Shown piece by piece: positions 1 through 8,118 of a DNA stretch of 8,443 bases; within the stretch, counting starts at the first letter, position 1, and each line of letters opens with the position of its first letter. The notes beneath the pieces were generated by a model. The model ran no database searches. It saw only the letters and a list, made by a program, of their open reading frames with translations, and was not told the DNA's origin. The translations under genes were made by a program, and so were the position numbers. The DNA is from Treponema sp. (lineage in GTDB: Bacteria; Spirochaetota; Spirochaetia; Treponematales; Breznakiellaceae), in NCBI GenBank assembly GCA_031255875.1, contig JAIRRR010000226.1, positions 1 through 8,443 on the forward strand, written 5' to 3'.

Positions 1-45
1 GGCCTGCTGCTGCCGTTTTTCCTTTCGGGGGCTTTTTTTTCCTGC
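1..45 (+). other. Lipoprotein signal peptide end with lipobox-like Cys
   Basis: The first codons in the A2M frame read GLLLPFFLSGAFFSC: a hydrophobic stretch ending in Ser-Cys, followed by a short Glu/Gly/Pro-rich linker. Cys15 would be the lipidated residue, anchoring the mature protein to a membrane as in E. coli YfhM. Phe at -3 and -2 departs from the usual Leu-Ala/Ser-Gly/Ala lipobox, although spirochaete lipoboxes are known to be looser. The charged n-region and initiator codon lie off the left edge. If lipidation fails here, the segment could still act as a signal anchor. Confidence 0.75.
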
Positions 46-3000
46 GAAGGCCGACTGCCCGGCCCTGATCCGAGGCAGGTAGAGGCTGTTTCCGGCGGGC
101 TTGTTTCGCGGGCGGGCGCGGTGGAAGTGCGCTTCACCTCGGAGCGGGACGGTTCCGCCCCCCTTCCGCGTGACGCCCTGCGCCTTTCCCCAAAGACGCG
201 CGGGACCCTGTCCTGGAAAGACGCCTATACCCTGGCCTTTATTCCGGCGGAGCCTTTCAAGCCGGGAAAACGCTACCGGGCGTTTGTCGAAGGGGCGAAA
301 ATCCCGGGCGATCCGGCGCTTTCATCCTTCAGTTTTGAATTTGAAGCCCAGCCCTCGCTCTTTGAGCTGGCCTTCGATCCGGTGCGCATAAACGCGGACG
401 GGGACGCGGTGATTTCGGGCGCGCTGAGCGCCGAGGCCGGGGCGGCCCTTTCCCTGATAGAGAAAGCCGTAAGCGCCCCGGAACTGGGGCGGCCCGAATG
501 GTCGCATGGGGACGGCTCCCACCGCTTCAGTTTCCCTCCCTTTGCCCGGGGGGATACGGAGCGGACCGTCGCGGTCAGCTGGTCGGGCCGGGCCCTCGGT
601 TCGCCGGAAAAGGGATTTATGTCTTTCCGCATACCCGCATCGGGCCGTTTCGAGGTGATGAGTATCGAGGCCCCCTCGCCCGGCGTGCTGGAAGTGGCCT
701 TCTCCTCCCCCCTGAAGGCGGACCAGGACCTGCGGGGCTTTGTTTCCCTGGGAGGCAGCACCAATGTCCGTTACTCCATTGAAGGGAACGTGGCCCGCAT
801 ATTCGGGGCCGAGGACATGAGCCCGGGGACGGAGCTTTCCATCCGGGACCTGAGCGACGCCGGAGGGCAGTTCCTCGCCGAGCCGGTGCAGTACCAGGTT
901 GCGTCGGCCTGGGAACTCCCGGAAGCCCGCTTTACCGGGGCGGGGACCGTACTCCCCACCAGCCAGGGGGCCGCGATGACCGTGCAAACGCGGAACATCT
1001 CCGGGCTTCTGGTCGAGGCTTTCAGGATACACGGGGATAACATGATCCAATTCCTCCAGGTAAACAACCTCGAGGGAAACCGGGAGCTGTACCGGGTCGG
1101 GGAGCCGGTATGGACGAAGGCGTTCGACTTCCCCTGGCGGGAGGGCGACAAGAACCGCTGGGTCCGCCGCGGGCTCGATCTTTCGGAACTGGTCAGAAAG
1201 TACCCCGACGGGATGTTCCACATCAGGATGAGTTTCCGGCCCCGGCATGTGCACTACGAATGTACCGCGAGCCACGGGGATTTTTCAAATCTGCCGTTCC
1301 CGGACGACAGTTTCCCCGTTATCGGGGGCGGGGAAGGCGAGCGGAGTTTCTGGGACAATCACAGCCCCGGCAGCCAGTCCCGGTACGACTGGTACCGCTA
1401 CCGGAGGGATCCCTGCCACCCGGCTTTTTACGAGGCCTACGGCGATCATAACGTTACGGCGGGCAAAAACGTGCTGGTATCGGACCTGGGGCTTCTAGCG
1501 AAGAAGTCCGCGGACGGGGACTGGCTCCTCGCGGTAAGCGACGTGAAGACAGCCCTGCCGGTTCCGGGGGCGGCGGTGGAGCTGCGCAACTACCAGGGGC
1601 GGGTCCTTTCCCGCGCGCTTACCGGAAACGACGGCCTTGCCCGTTTCCGGAATCCGCCGGTCCCGGCCTTCGTGTTCGCCCAGAGCGCCGGGAACCGGGG
1701 CTATCTCAGGCTAAACGATTCGGCCGCCCTGGCGATAAGCCACTTCGACGTGTCGGGGAGCCAGTCGGCGAACGGGGTCCGAGGCCTTATCTACGGGGAA
1801 AGGGGGGTGTGGCGGCCCGGCGATCCCATCTACCTGACCTTCCTCCTCTCGGACGCGGAGGGCTCCCTCCCGTCCGATCATCCCGTGCTTTTCGAGCTTG
1901 AGGACCCGCGCGGCAGGATCGCCGAGCAGCGGACCTATACCTCCTCCGTGGACGGGTTCTACCCCATCGCCGTGTCAACTTCGGAAAACGCCCCCACCGG
2001 GGACTGGACCGCGAGGGTCCGGGTCGGGGCGAATGTGTTCACCAGGGGCGTCAAGATAGAGACGGTGATGCCCAACCGGCTCAGGATGGATATGGACTTC
2101 GGGGCGCGGGATTACCTTGACGCTTCCCCGACCCCGGTTTCCCTGGAGGCGTCCTGGCTTTATGGCGCGCCCGCGCCAGGCCTCAAGGCCGATGTCTCGG
2201 TGGCCTTCGGGGACCGGGAAACCAGTTTCAGTTCGTTTACCGACTACAGCTTCCGGGATCCTTCCCGGACCGTTTCGGGCGAGCGGTACATACTCTACGA
2301 GGGGAATCTGGACGGGCAGGGGAAGGCCCGCTTCGACATGAGGCTCTCCCCCGGCGACTCGGTTCCGGGAAAACTCAGCGCCCGGTTCCTGACCCGGGTT
2401 TTCGAGCCGTCCGGCGTCTTTTCCTCCGAGCAGATGGCCCTGGAATTCTCCCCTTATCCCCGGTACGTGGGGGTAAAGCTCCCGACCGGGGACGCCAGCC
2501 GGAACATGCTCCTTACCGATACGGACCACAGCGCCGATATCGTGGTCCTTGACGGGGACGGGAAACCCGTAACCGGGGCGCTGCGGCTTGACTGCGCGAT
2601 CTACAAGCTCTCCTGGCGCTGGTGGTGGGAAAAAGGCATCGGCGAGCGGGCGGAATTTTCCGAGGCCCTTTCCCGCACTCCCGTTTCAAGGGAAACGATC
2701 ACGGTCTCGGGCGGCAGGGCGTCCTGGAAATTCAGGGTGAATTACCCGGACTGGGGCCGCTACCTGGTGGTGGCGCGGGATACTGCCGGCGGCCACAGCG
2801 CTGCGGGCATCGTGTATATAGACTGGCCGGGCTGGGCGGGCCGGTCCCAGGGAGGGGGGCAGGGGGCGGCCGCCATGCTTGCCCTGACGCCCGAAAGGAC
2901 CCAATACCTTGCCGGGGAAAAAGTTGCCGTGAGTTTCCCGTCCAACAGGGAGGCTGTCGCCTTGGTGTCGCTTGAAAGGGGGGGGAAGATACTCAGAAGC

Positions 3001-5505
3001 GAGTGGGTCACCTGCGCCGACACCCTTACCCGCTACGAATTCCTCGCGGACCCCTCCATGGCGCCGAACGTGTACGTCCACGTCACCCTGCTCCAGAAGC
3101 ACCTCCAGACGCAGAACGACCTTCCCATCAGGCTGTACGGCATAGCGCCGGTGAACGTGGAGGACCCGGGCACGCGGCTTAGGCCCGTGATTGAGGCCCC
3201 GGACAACTGGCAGCCGGAGTCGGCGGCCTCGTTCAAGGTCCGGGAAGCCTCCGGGCGGCCCATGACCTATACCGTTGTCGTGGTGGACGAGGGCCTCCTG
3301 GGGCTCACCCGCTTCACCCTTCCCGACCCCCGGGCTTACTTCTACGCCAGGGAGGCTTCCTTCCTCAAGTCCTGGGACCTCTACTCCGAAATAATAGGCG
3401 CCTATTCGGGCCAGCTTGAAACCCTCCTCGCCATCGGGGGCGGGGAGGATATATTTGACGATTCGGCAAAGGACACCCAGCGTTTCAAGCCGGTGGTGCG
3501 CTTCTTCGGGCCTTATACCATCAGGGCCGGGGAAACCCGTACCGAGGAATTCGCCCTGCCCCCCTATACGGGGGCCCTGCGCATCATGGTGCTGGCAGCA
3601 TCTTCCGGCCCGCCCCCGGCCGCCGGCAGGGCCTACGGCACGGCGGAGAAATCCGTCCCGGTCTCGTCGGACCTTATGGTCTACGGGACGGTCCCCCGGA
3701 GCCTCTCCCCGGGCGACGAGGCGGTCATCCCGGTAACGGTCTATTCCTACCGCGAGGAAAGGCGGCAGGTGGCGGTCACCTTTGTCCCGGAAGCCGGGCT
3801 GGAACTGATCGGCGCGGAAAACCCGCCGGGCCGGCGTACCGTCAGCTTTGAAAAGGGCGGCGAAACAACCGTGGAATTCAGGGTAAAGGCGATGGACAGG
3901 CCGGGGGAGGCCCGCCTCAGGGTGACGGCGGAATCCGCCGGGCTTAAAACGGCCAGCCACCGGACGGAACTGGAAATACGCTCGACCGCGATCCCCGTAA
4001 CCGAATCCCTTACGGAACTGGTCGCGGCAAAGGGCGTCTGGCCGGGCCGCATCAGGCTGCCGGGCCGCGCCGGGACCAATACCGCAGTCCTTGAACTGTC
4101 CCGGCTCCCGCCCCTCAACCTGGAAAAGAGGCTCGACTTCCTCATCAAGTACCCCAACGGCTGCGTGGAGCAGACCACCAGCTCGGTCTTCCCCCAGCTT
4201 TACCTGGACAAGGTCCTCACCCTGGAGGCCGGCAGGCTTGCCGAGACCCGCTCCAACATCGCCGCCGGAATTGACCGGCTCATGGGTTTCAGGACTTCCG
4301 GCGGCGGCTTTTCCTACTGGCCCGGCGATGCGGAACCCCACGACTGGGGTAGTTCCTACGCGGGGCATTTCCTCGTGGAGGCGAAGCGGGCGGGTTTCGC
4401 CGTGCCCGCCCAGGCAATCGAAAACTGGGCCGAATTCCAGCGCGGAAAAGCTGCGGTCTGGTCCGGCAGGAACGGCGGCTCCCAGCTGGACCAGGCGTAC
4501 CGGCTCTACACCCTGGCGCTGGCCGGGGCGGCCGATCTGGGTTCGATGAACCGCCTGCGCGACCTGGAGGGCCTTTCGCCCGCGGCGGCCTGGCGGCTCG
4601 CGGCGGCCTACTGGTACGGCGGGCAGCGGGACGCGGCCCGGTCCCTGGCCGGGCGGCTGGCCGCCTCTGTCGGGGACTACCGCGAGCTGAGCGGCACCTT
4701 CGGCTCGGCCCTGCGCGACAAGGCGATGATCCTGGAAACCCTGGCGCTTCTGGGGGACTATACCAGGGCGCGGCCCCTGCTCGAAGAAATTTCCGCGTCC
4801 CTTTCATCGGAATCCTGGCTTTCTACCCAGGAAACCGCCTATTCCCTCATCGCGGCGGCCCCCTTTGTCCAGGGGGTAGCCGGGAAGGAACCCATACGGG
4901 TGGAATACAATCTGGGGGCGGCCCCTGAATCCGCCGTCTTCCAGTCGGCCTCCGCCCGCTTCACCCTGGCGGTCCCGCCGCAGATCGCGCCCGGCTCGAC
5001 GATCCCCTTCAGGGTCGCGAACCTTTCGGAAGTGCCGGTGTACGCCCGGATAAGCGCGACGGGCCTCCCCCGCGAGGGGGCGGAAACCGCCATGTCGCGG
5101 GGCCTCAGCCTCGATGTTGAATACCGGGACATCCGGGGGGAAAGTATCGATCCCGGCGGGCTTAACCCGGGGGATGACATGGAAATCAGGGTGAGCGTGC
5201 GGAATACCGGGATGCAGCCCGTGCCGGAAGTCGCCCTCGTCCACCCCCTGCCGGCCTCCTGGGAAATAATCAACTACCGGCTCGCCGGGGGGGGCAGTTC
5301 CATGACCTACGATTACCAGGATATACGGGACGACCGGGTGATGACCTACTTCGATCTTGAGCGGGGCGGGCAAAAGACGGTTGTTTTCCGGGTGAACCTG
5401 GCCTATAGGGGCGCCTTCTACAGGCCCGCCATACATGCCTACGCGATGTACGATGAGTCCATCCGGGCGATCGTGCCGGGGGTCCCGGCCGGCCCCGCGC
5501 CGTAA
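1..5505 (+). CDS. Alpha-2-macroglobulin family lipoprotein, long form, 5'-partial
   Basis: The frame is open from base 1 to TAA at 5503-5505, giving 1834 residues (numbered here from the first codon in the window), with the start codon off the left edge. Codons 1-15 look like a lipoprotein signal peptide end with Cys15. An MG1-like strand (VEAVSGGLVSRAGAVEVRF, residues 27-45) lies partly upstream of the GTG at 121, so that GTG is internal. Further marks, in order: an Ig-like domain about 216-295, RDPCHP before a macroglobulin domain near 508-560, RGVWRPGD (601-608), the bait-region domain with VVDEGLL (1094-1100), the A2M core with RFKPVVRFFGP (1161-1171), thioester CVEQ (1388-1391), GGGFSYWPG of the alpha/alpha thioester domain (1434-1442), and a C-terminal MG10-like domain with IRDDR (1775-1779). 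Known family role: protease cleavage of the bait exposes the thioester, which covalently traps the protease at the cell envelope. It is longer than E. coli YfhM. Family assignment is firm; the substrate is inferred. Confidence 0.95.
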   Translation, partial: GLLLPFFLSGAFFSCEGRLPGPDPRQVEAVSGGLVSRAGAVEVRFTSERDGSAPLPRDALRLSPKTRGTLSWKDAYTLAFIPAEPFKPGKRYRAFVEGAKIPGDPALSSFSFEFEAQPSLFELAFDPVRINADGDAVISGALSAEAGAALSLIEKAVSAPELGRPEWSHGDGSHRFSFPPFARGDTERTVAVSWSGRALGSPEKGFMSFRIPASGRFEVMSIEAPSPGVLEVAFSSPLKADQDLRGFVSLGGSTNVRYSIEGNVARIFGAEDMSPGTELSIRDLSDAGGQFLAEPVQYQVASAWELPEARFTGAGTVLPTSQGAAMTVQTRNISGLLVEAFRIHGDNMIQFLQVNNLEGNRELYRVGEPVWTKAFDFPWREGDKNRWVRRGLDLSELVRKYPDGMFHIRMSFRPRHVHYECTASHGDFSNLPFPDDSFPVIGGGEGERSFWDNHSPGSQSRYDWYRYRRDPCHPAFYEAYGDHNVTAGKNVLVSDLGLLAKKSADGDWLLAVSDVKTALPVPGAAVELRNYQGRVLSRALTGNDGLARFRNPPVPAFVFAQSAGNRGYLRLNDSAALAISHFDVSGSQSANGVRGLIYGERGVWRPGDPIYLTFLLSDAEGSLPSDHPVLFELEDPRGRIAEQRTYTSSVDGFYPIAVSTSENAPTGDWTARVRVGANVFTRGVKIETVMPNRLRMDMDFGARDYLDASPTPVSLEASWLYGAPAPGLKADVSVAFGDRETSFSSFTDYSFRDPSRTVSGERYILYEGNLDGQGKARFDMRLSPGDSVPGKLSARFLTRVFEPSGVFSSEQMALEFSPYPRYVGVKLPTGDASRNMLLTDTDHSADIVVLDGDGKPVTGALRLDCAIYKLSWRWWWEKGIGERAEFSEALSRTPVSRETITVSGGRASWKFRVNYPDWGRYLVVARDTAGGHSAAGIVYIDWPGWAGRSQGGGQGAAAMLALTPERTQYLAGEKVAVSFPSNREAVALVSLERGGKILRSEWVTCADTLTRYEFLADPSMAPNVYVHVTLLQKHLQTQNDLPIRLYGIAPVNVEDPGTRLRPVIEAPDNWQPESAASFKVREASGRPMTYTVVVVDEGLLGLTRFTLPDPRAYFYAREASFLKSWDLYSEIIGAYSGQLETLLAIGGGEDIFDDSAKDTQRFKPVVRFFGPYTIRAGETRTEEFALPPYTGALRIMVLAASSGPPPAAGRAYGTAEKSVPVSSDLMVYGTVPRSLSPGDEAVIPVTVYSYREERRQVAVTFVPEAGLELIGAENPPGRRTVSFEKGGETTVEFRVKAMDRPGEARLRVTAESAGLKTASHRTELEIRSTAIPVTESLTELVAAKGVWPGRIRLPGRAGTNTAVLELSRLPPLNLEKRLDFLIKYPNGCVEQTTSSVFPQLYLDKVLTLEAGRLAETRSNIAAGIDRLMGFRTSGGGFSYWPGDAEPHDWGSSYAGHFLVEAKRAGFAVPAQAIENWAEFQRGKAAVWSGRNGGSQLDQAYRLYTLALAGAADLGSMNRLRDLEGLSPAAAWRLAAAYWYGGQRDAARSLAGRLAASVGDYRELSGTFGSALRDKAMILETLALLGDYTRARPLLEEISASLSSESWLSTQETAYSLIAAAPFVQGVAGKEPIRVEYNLGAAPESAVFQSASARFTLAVPPQIAPGSTIPFRVANLSEVPVYARISATGLPREGAETAMSRGLSLDVEYRDIRGESIDPGGLNPGDDMEIRVSVRNTGMQPVPEVALVHPLPASWEIINYRLAGGGSSMTYDYQDIRDDRVMTYFDLERGGQKTVVFRVNLAYRGAFYRPAIHAYAMYDESIRAIVPGVPAGPAP
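2978..2985 (+). repeat. G8 homopolymer tract inside the A2M gene
   Basis: Eight consecutive G in codons AGG GGG GGG (Arg993-Gly-Gly). The reading frame is intact through it. A tract of this length can slip during replication or be miscounted by sequencing. Confidence 0.9.
3421..3480 (+). other. Probable bait loop of the A2M
   Basis: Residues 1141-1160 lie between the bait-region domain (VVDEGLL, then a Tyr-rich stretch ending in DLYSEIIGAYSG) and the conserved RFKPVVRFFGP strand that opens the A2M core. This is where the protease-cleavable bait sits in the family. The segment is Gly-rich, then acidic (GGGEDIFDDSAKD), with little predicted secondary structure and one Lys. The position is inferred from neighbouring motifs, so the exact limits are uncertain. 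Confidence 0.4.
4162..4173 (+). other. Thioester motif CVEQ of the A2M
   Basis: Codons TGC GTG GAG CAG encode Cys-Val-Glu-Gln (residues 1388-1391) in the context YPNGCVEQTTSSVFPQLY. This matches the CxEQ motif whose Cys and Gln side chains form the internal beta-Cys-gamma-Glu thioester. Both reactive residues are present, so the protein should be a thioester-competent inhibitor rather than one of the thioester-less bacterial A2Ms. Confidence 0.93.
5287..5294 (+). repeat. Second G8 homopolymer tract inside the A2M gene
   Basis: Eight consecutive G encode the Gly run in LAGGGSS near residue 1763. The frame is intact and continues into the conserved IRDDR motif about a dozen residues later, so the count of 8 is consistent with a functional C-terminal domain. 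Confidence 0.9.
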
Positions 5506-5510
5506 AGCCG

Positions 5511-7961
5511 GTGGAACGCGCCCGGCCCCGGTTCAGGCGCAGGCTCTACATCGCCGGATTCGGGACCCTGCTCCTCATCTTCGCCCTCTCCCTGCCGGGC
5601 CCCCTTTTCAGCCCCCCCTATTCCCCGGCCCTTTACAGCCGGGAGGGGGAGCTTCTGGGGGCGCGGGTGGCTGCGGACGGCCAGTGGCGTTTCCCGCCCG
5701 GCCCGCAGGTAAACGGCAAATTCGCCGCCGCCCTGCTTGAGTACGAGGACCGGCGTTTCAAGTACCACCCCGGCGTCGATCCCATAGCCGTCTGCCGCGC
5801 CCTTCTCCAGAATCTGCGGGCGGGCGGGATCGTTTCGGGCGGCTCCACCCTTACCATGCAGACGATCCGGCTTTCCCGCCAAAGCTCCCGCCGGAAGGCC
5901 GGGCTTCCGGCCAGGCGGACCCTTCTTGAAAAGGCCGTGGAGGCGGCCCTTGCCCTGCGCCTGGAAATAGCCCTTTCCAAGGACGAAATCCTCGCCCTTT
6001 ACGCGGCCCACGCGCCTTTCGGCGGGAACGTCGTCGGGCTGGAGGCCGCGTCCTGGCGCTGGTTCGGCCGCTCCGCCGAGGATCTCTCCTGGGCCGAGGC
6101 CGCGACCCTGGCCGTGCTGCCCAACAGCCCCTCCCTGGTGCACCCGGGCCGGAACCGGGCGCTGCTGCGGGAAAAGCGGGACGCCCTCCTGGACCGGCTC
6201 CGCCGCCGGGGCCGCATCGACGAGGAAACCCTGCTCCTCGCCAGGGCCGAGGCCCTCCCCGCCGAGCCGCTGCCCCTGCCCCAGCTCGCCCCGCACCTCC
6301 TCTCCCGGATCCTCGGGGAACAGGCGGGCGGCCCGGACGCGCCTTCCCGCATAGACACGACCCTGGACAGGGCCATGCAGGAACAGGCGGACCGCGTCAT
6401 GAACCGTTGGGCCCGGCGTTTCGCGGAAAACGGCGTGATGAACGGGGCCTGCCTGGTCATGGACACCCGGAGCGGCGAAGTCCGCGCGTATATAGGGAAT
6501 GTGCGCTCCCCCGAAGCCGCCGACGTGGACATCATCGTCTCCCCCCGCAGTTCCGGAAGCATACTCAAGCCCTTTCTCTTTGCCGCCATGCTCGATTCCG
6601 GCGACATCCTGCCCGCCTCCCTGGTAAGCGACATCCCCACCCGGGTAGGGAGCTACAGCCCGGAAAACATAACCCGCAACTACCTGGGAGCGGTCCCCGC
6701 CGCCTCCGCCCTGGCCCGCTCCCTGAACATCCCCGCAGTACGCGCCCTCCGCCGCTACGGGGTCGGCCGCTTCGCCCGCCTCCTCCGCGCTCTGGGGGCA
6801 AGCACCCTCTTCCGCCCGGACGACGAATACGGCCTCCCCCTCATCCTCGGCGGCGCGGAGGTCACGCTCTGGGATCTGGCCGGCCTTTACGCGGGCCTCG
6901 CCCGCACCAGCCTCCTCCCCTTTGCCCGGGAAACCCAGTTTTTCCCGCCGGCCTTCTACCCGCAGCCTCCGCAGCCCCCGCCGGCCCCCGCCGGAACGCC
7001 CGAAACAGGACGCGCCCCGGGCCGTCAGGCGGTTTCCCGCGCGGAGCCGCCCCCCGGGCAGCCCCGGCCCTATTCTCCCGGGGCCGCCTGGCTCACCCTG
7101 GAGGCACTGGCCTTCGGGACGCGCCCCGGCGAGGACGCTGCCTGGCAGGAATACGCCGGCGCCCGCCGCATAGCCTGGAAAACCGGGACCAGCTTCGGCT
7201 ACCGGGACACCTGGGCCGTCGGCGTCACCCCCCGCTGGACCATCGCCGTGTGGATCGGGAACGCCTCCGGGGAAGGCCGCCCGGAACTGAGGAGCGCCGT
7301 AACCGCCTCGCCGGTGCTTTTCGAACTATTTTCCGCGTTCGGCGCCGGGGAATGGTTTCCCAGGCCGGACACGGAACTCGGGACCGTCGAAATCTGCGCC
7401 GCCTCGGGCTTCCCCGCCGGGCCCGACTGCGAAAAAACAGCCGAAGCCGCAGCGCCCCGCAGAAGCCCCGCGCTCCCCCCCTGCCCCTACTGCCGGACAA
7501 TCACGCTCAACGAAGCCGGGGACCGGCAGGCCCTCGCGGAGGCAGGCTCCTCCCGGCCCCTCGTGCAGAAGAAGTGGTTCGTCCTCCCCCCGGCGGAAGA
7601 ATGGTACTACAGGCGCTGGAATCTGGATTACCGGCCCCTCCCTCCCCCCGAAACAGCGGAAAGCCCCGGAAAACCGGCCTCGCCCCCCCTGGCCCTCTTC
7701 AACCCGGAGGAAGGCTCGCAGATCTACGTGCCCATAGAGCTCGACGGCAGCCCCGGCCGGGTCCTCTTCGCCGCCGCCCACCGGGAAAACGCCGCCCGCG
7801 TCCACTGGCACCTGGACGAAACCTACCTGGGCTACACCGAATTCTTCCACGAAATGGAAAGCCGCCCCTCCCCCGGCCCGCACACCCTCACCCTCGTTGA
7901 CATGGCGGGCAATACCCTCACCCGCCGCTTCGAGGTCCTCGCCCGCGCGGACGAAGGCTAA
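5511..7961 (+). CDS. pbpC: Penicillin-binding protein 1C (bifunctional GT51 / transpeptidase)
   Basis: This is a complete 816-residue protein against about 770 in E. coli. Basic residues and a single hydrophobic signal anchor (about 11-33) place the rest in the periplasm. The glycosyltransferase 51 domain shows EDRRFKYHPG (catalytic Glu79) and GGSTLTMQ (110-117), with Lys141, Glu144 and Glu152 of the following helix. The transpeptidase domain shows SILK (Ser350, Lys353), SLN (404-406) and KTGTS (557-561), so both activities look intact. A Cys-bearing linker (C629, C640, C658, C661) leads into the PBP1C-specific C-terminal domain (about 725-810). The protein polymerises lipid II and cross-links stem peptides. 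GTG at 5511 is chosen because the only upstream in-frame stretch, back to TGA at 5454, has no ATG, GTG or TTG. It begins 5 bases after the A2M stop without a clear Shine-Dalgarno sequence, suggesting translational coupling. A Pro-rich insert lies between SLN and KTG. Confidence 0.95.
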   Translation: MERARPRFRRRLYIAGFGTLLLIFALSLPGPLFSPPYSPALYSREGELLGARVAADGQWRFPPGPQVNGKFAAALLEYEDRRFKYHPGVDPIAVCRALLQNLRAGGIVSGGSTLTMQTIRLSRQSSRRKAGLPARRTLLEKAVEAALALRLEIALSKDEILALYAAHAPFGGNVVGLEAASWRWFGRSAEDLSWAEAATLAVLPNSPSLVHPGRNRALLREKRDALLDRLRRRGRIDEETLLLARAEALPAEPLPLPQLAPHLLSRILGEQAGGPDAPSRIDTTLDRAMQEQADRVMNRWARRFAENGVMNGACLVMDTRSGEVRAYIGNVRSPEAADVDIIVSPRSSGSILKPFLFAAMLDSGDILPASLVSDIPTRVGSYSPENITRNYLGAVPAASALARSLNIPAVRALRRYGVGRFARLLRALGASTLFRPDDEYGLPLILGGAEVTLWDLAGLYAGLARTSLLPFARETQFFPPAFYPQPPQPPPAPAGTPETGRAPGRQAVSRAEPPPGQPRPYSPGAAWLTLEALAFGTRPGEDAAWQEYAGARRIAWKTGTSFGYRDTWAVGVTPRWTIAVWIGNASGEGRPELRSAVTASPVLFELFSAFGAGEWFPRPDTELGTVEICAASGFPAGPDCEKTAEAAAPRRSPALPPCPYCRTITLNEAGDRQALAEAGSSRPLVQKKWFVLPPAEEWYYRRWNLDYRPLPPPETAESPGKPASPPLALFNPEEGSQIYVPIELDGSPGRVLFAAAHRENAARVHWHLDETYLGYTEFFHEMESRPSPGPHTLTLVDMAGNTLTRRFEVLARADEG

Positions 7962-8025
7962 GCGCGACAGAATGCTGGAGGGGGGCCTGTTACCGGACGG
8001 GCAATGCCGGGCAGACGCAGCCCCC

Positions 8026-8048
8026 GCCCGGCCCCCCTGCGGCCGGGC
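8026..8048 (+). terminator. GC hairpin downstream of pbpC, possible terminator without T-tract
   Basis: GCCCGGCC (8026-8033) pairs perfectly with GGCCGGGC (8041-8048) around a 7-base loop, 65 bases after the pbpC stop. The stem is strong, but the following bases (CAAGGTCCC) contain no T-run, so intrinsic termination is uncertain. It may instead protect the 3' end of the mRNA or reflect GC-rich composition. Confidence 0.3.
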
Positions 8049-8118
8049 CAAGGTCCCGGCCTACCCCCCCGCCCAATACCGCCCTGATAGACGATAATCC
8101 CCGACCGCGCAGCGCGTC

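Noticed and set aside
322..1275. 317-codon open frame on the - strand
   Set aside because: Same reason: low-complexity translation opposite well-supported A2M coding sequence.
2686..4368. 560-codon open frame on the - strand inside the A2M gene
   Set aside because: It is antisense to conserved A2M domains including the thioester, its product is Gly/Arg/Pro-rich without recognisable motifs, and long antisense frames are expected at this GC content.
121..5505. A2M gene starting with GTG at 121
   Set aside because: The frame is open to base 1 and the upstream codons encode a lipoprotein signal and conserved MG1-like sequence, so this GTG is an internal Val codon.
5439..6296. 285-codon - strand open frame over the start of pbpC
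   Set aside because: It lies opposite the signal anchor and GT51 motifs of pbpC and has no recognisable features.
6407..7900. 497-codon + strand open frame overlapping pbpC
   Set aside because: The product is almost entirely Pro/Arg/Gly and is a frame-shifted reading of the transpeptidase region, whose SLN and KTGTS motifs are in the pbpC frame.
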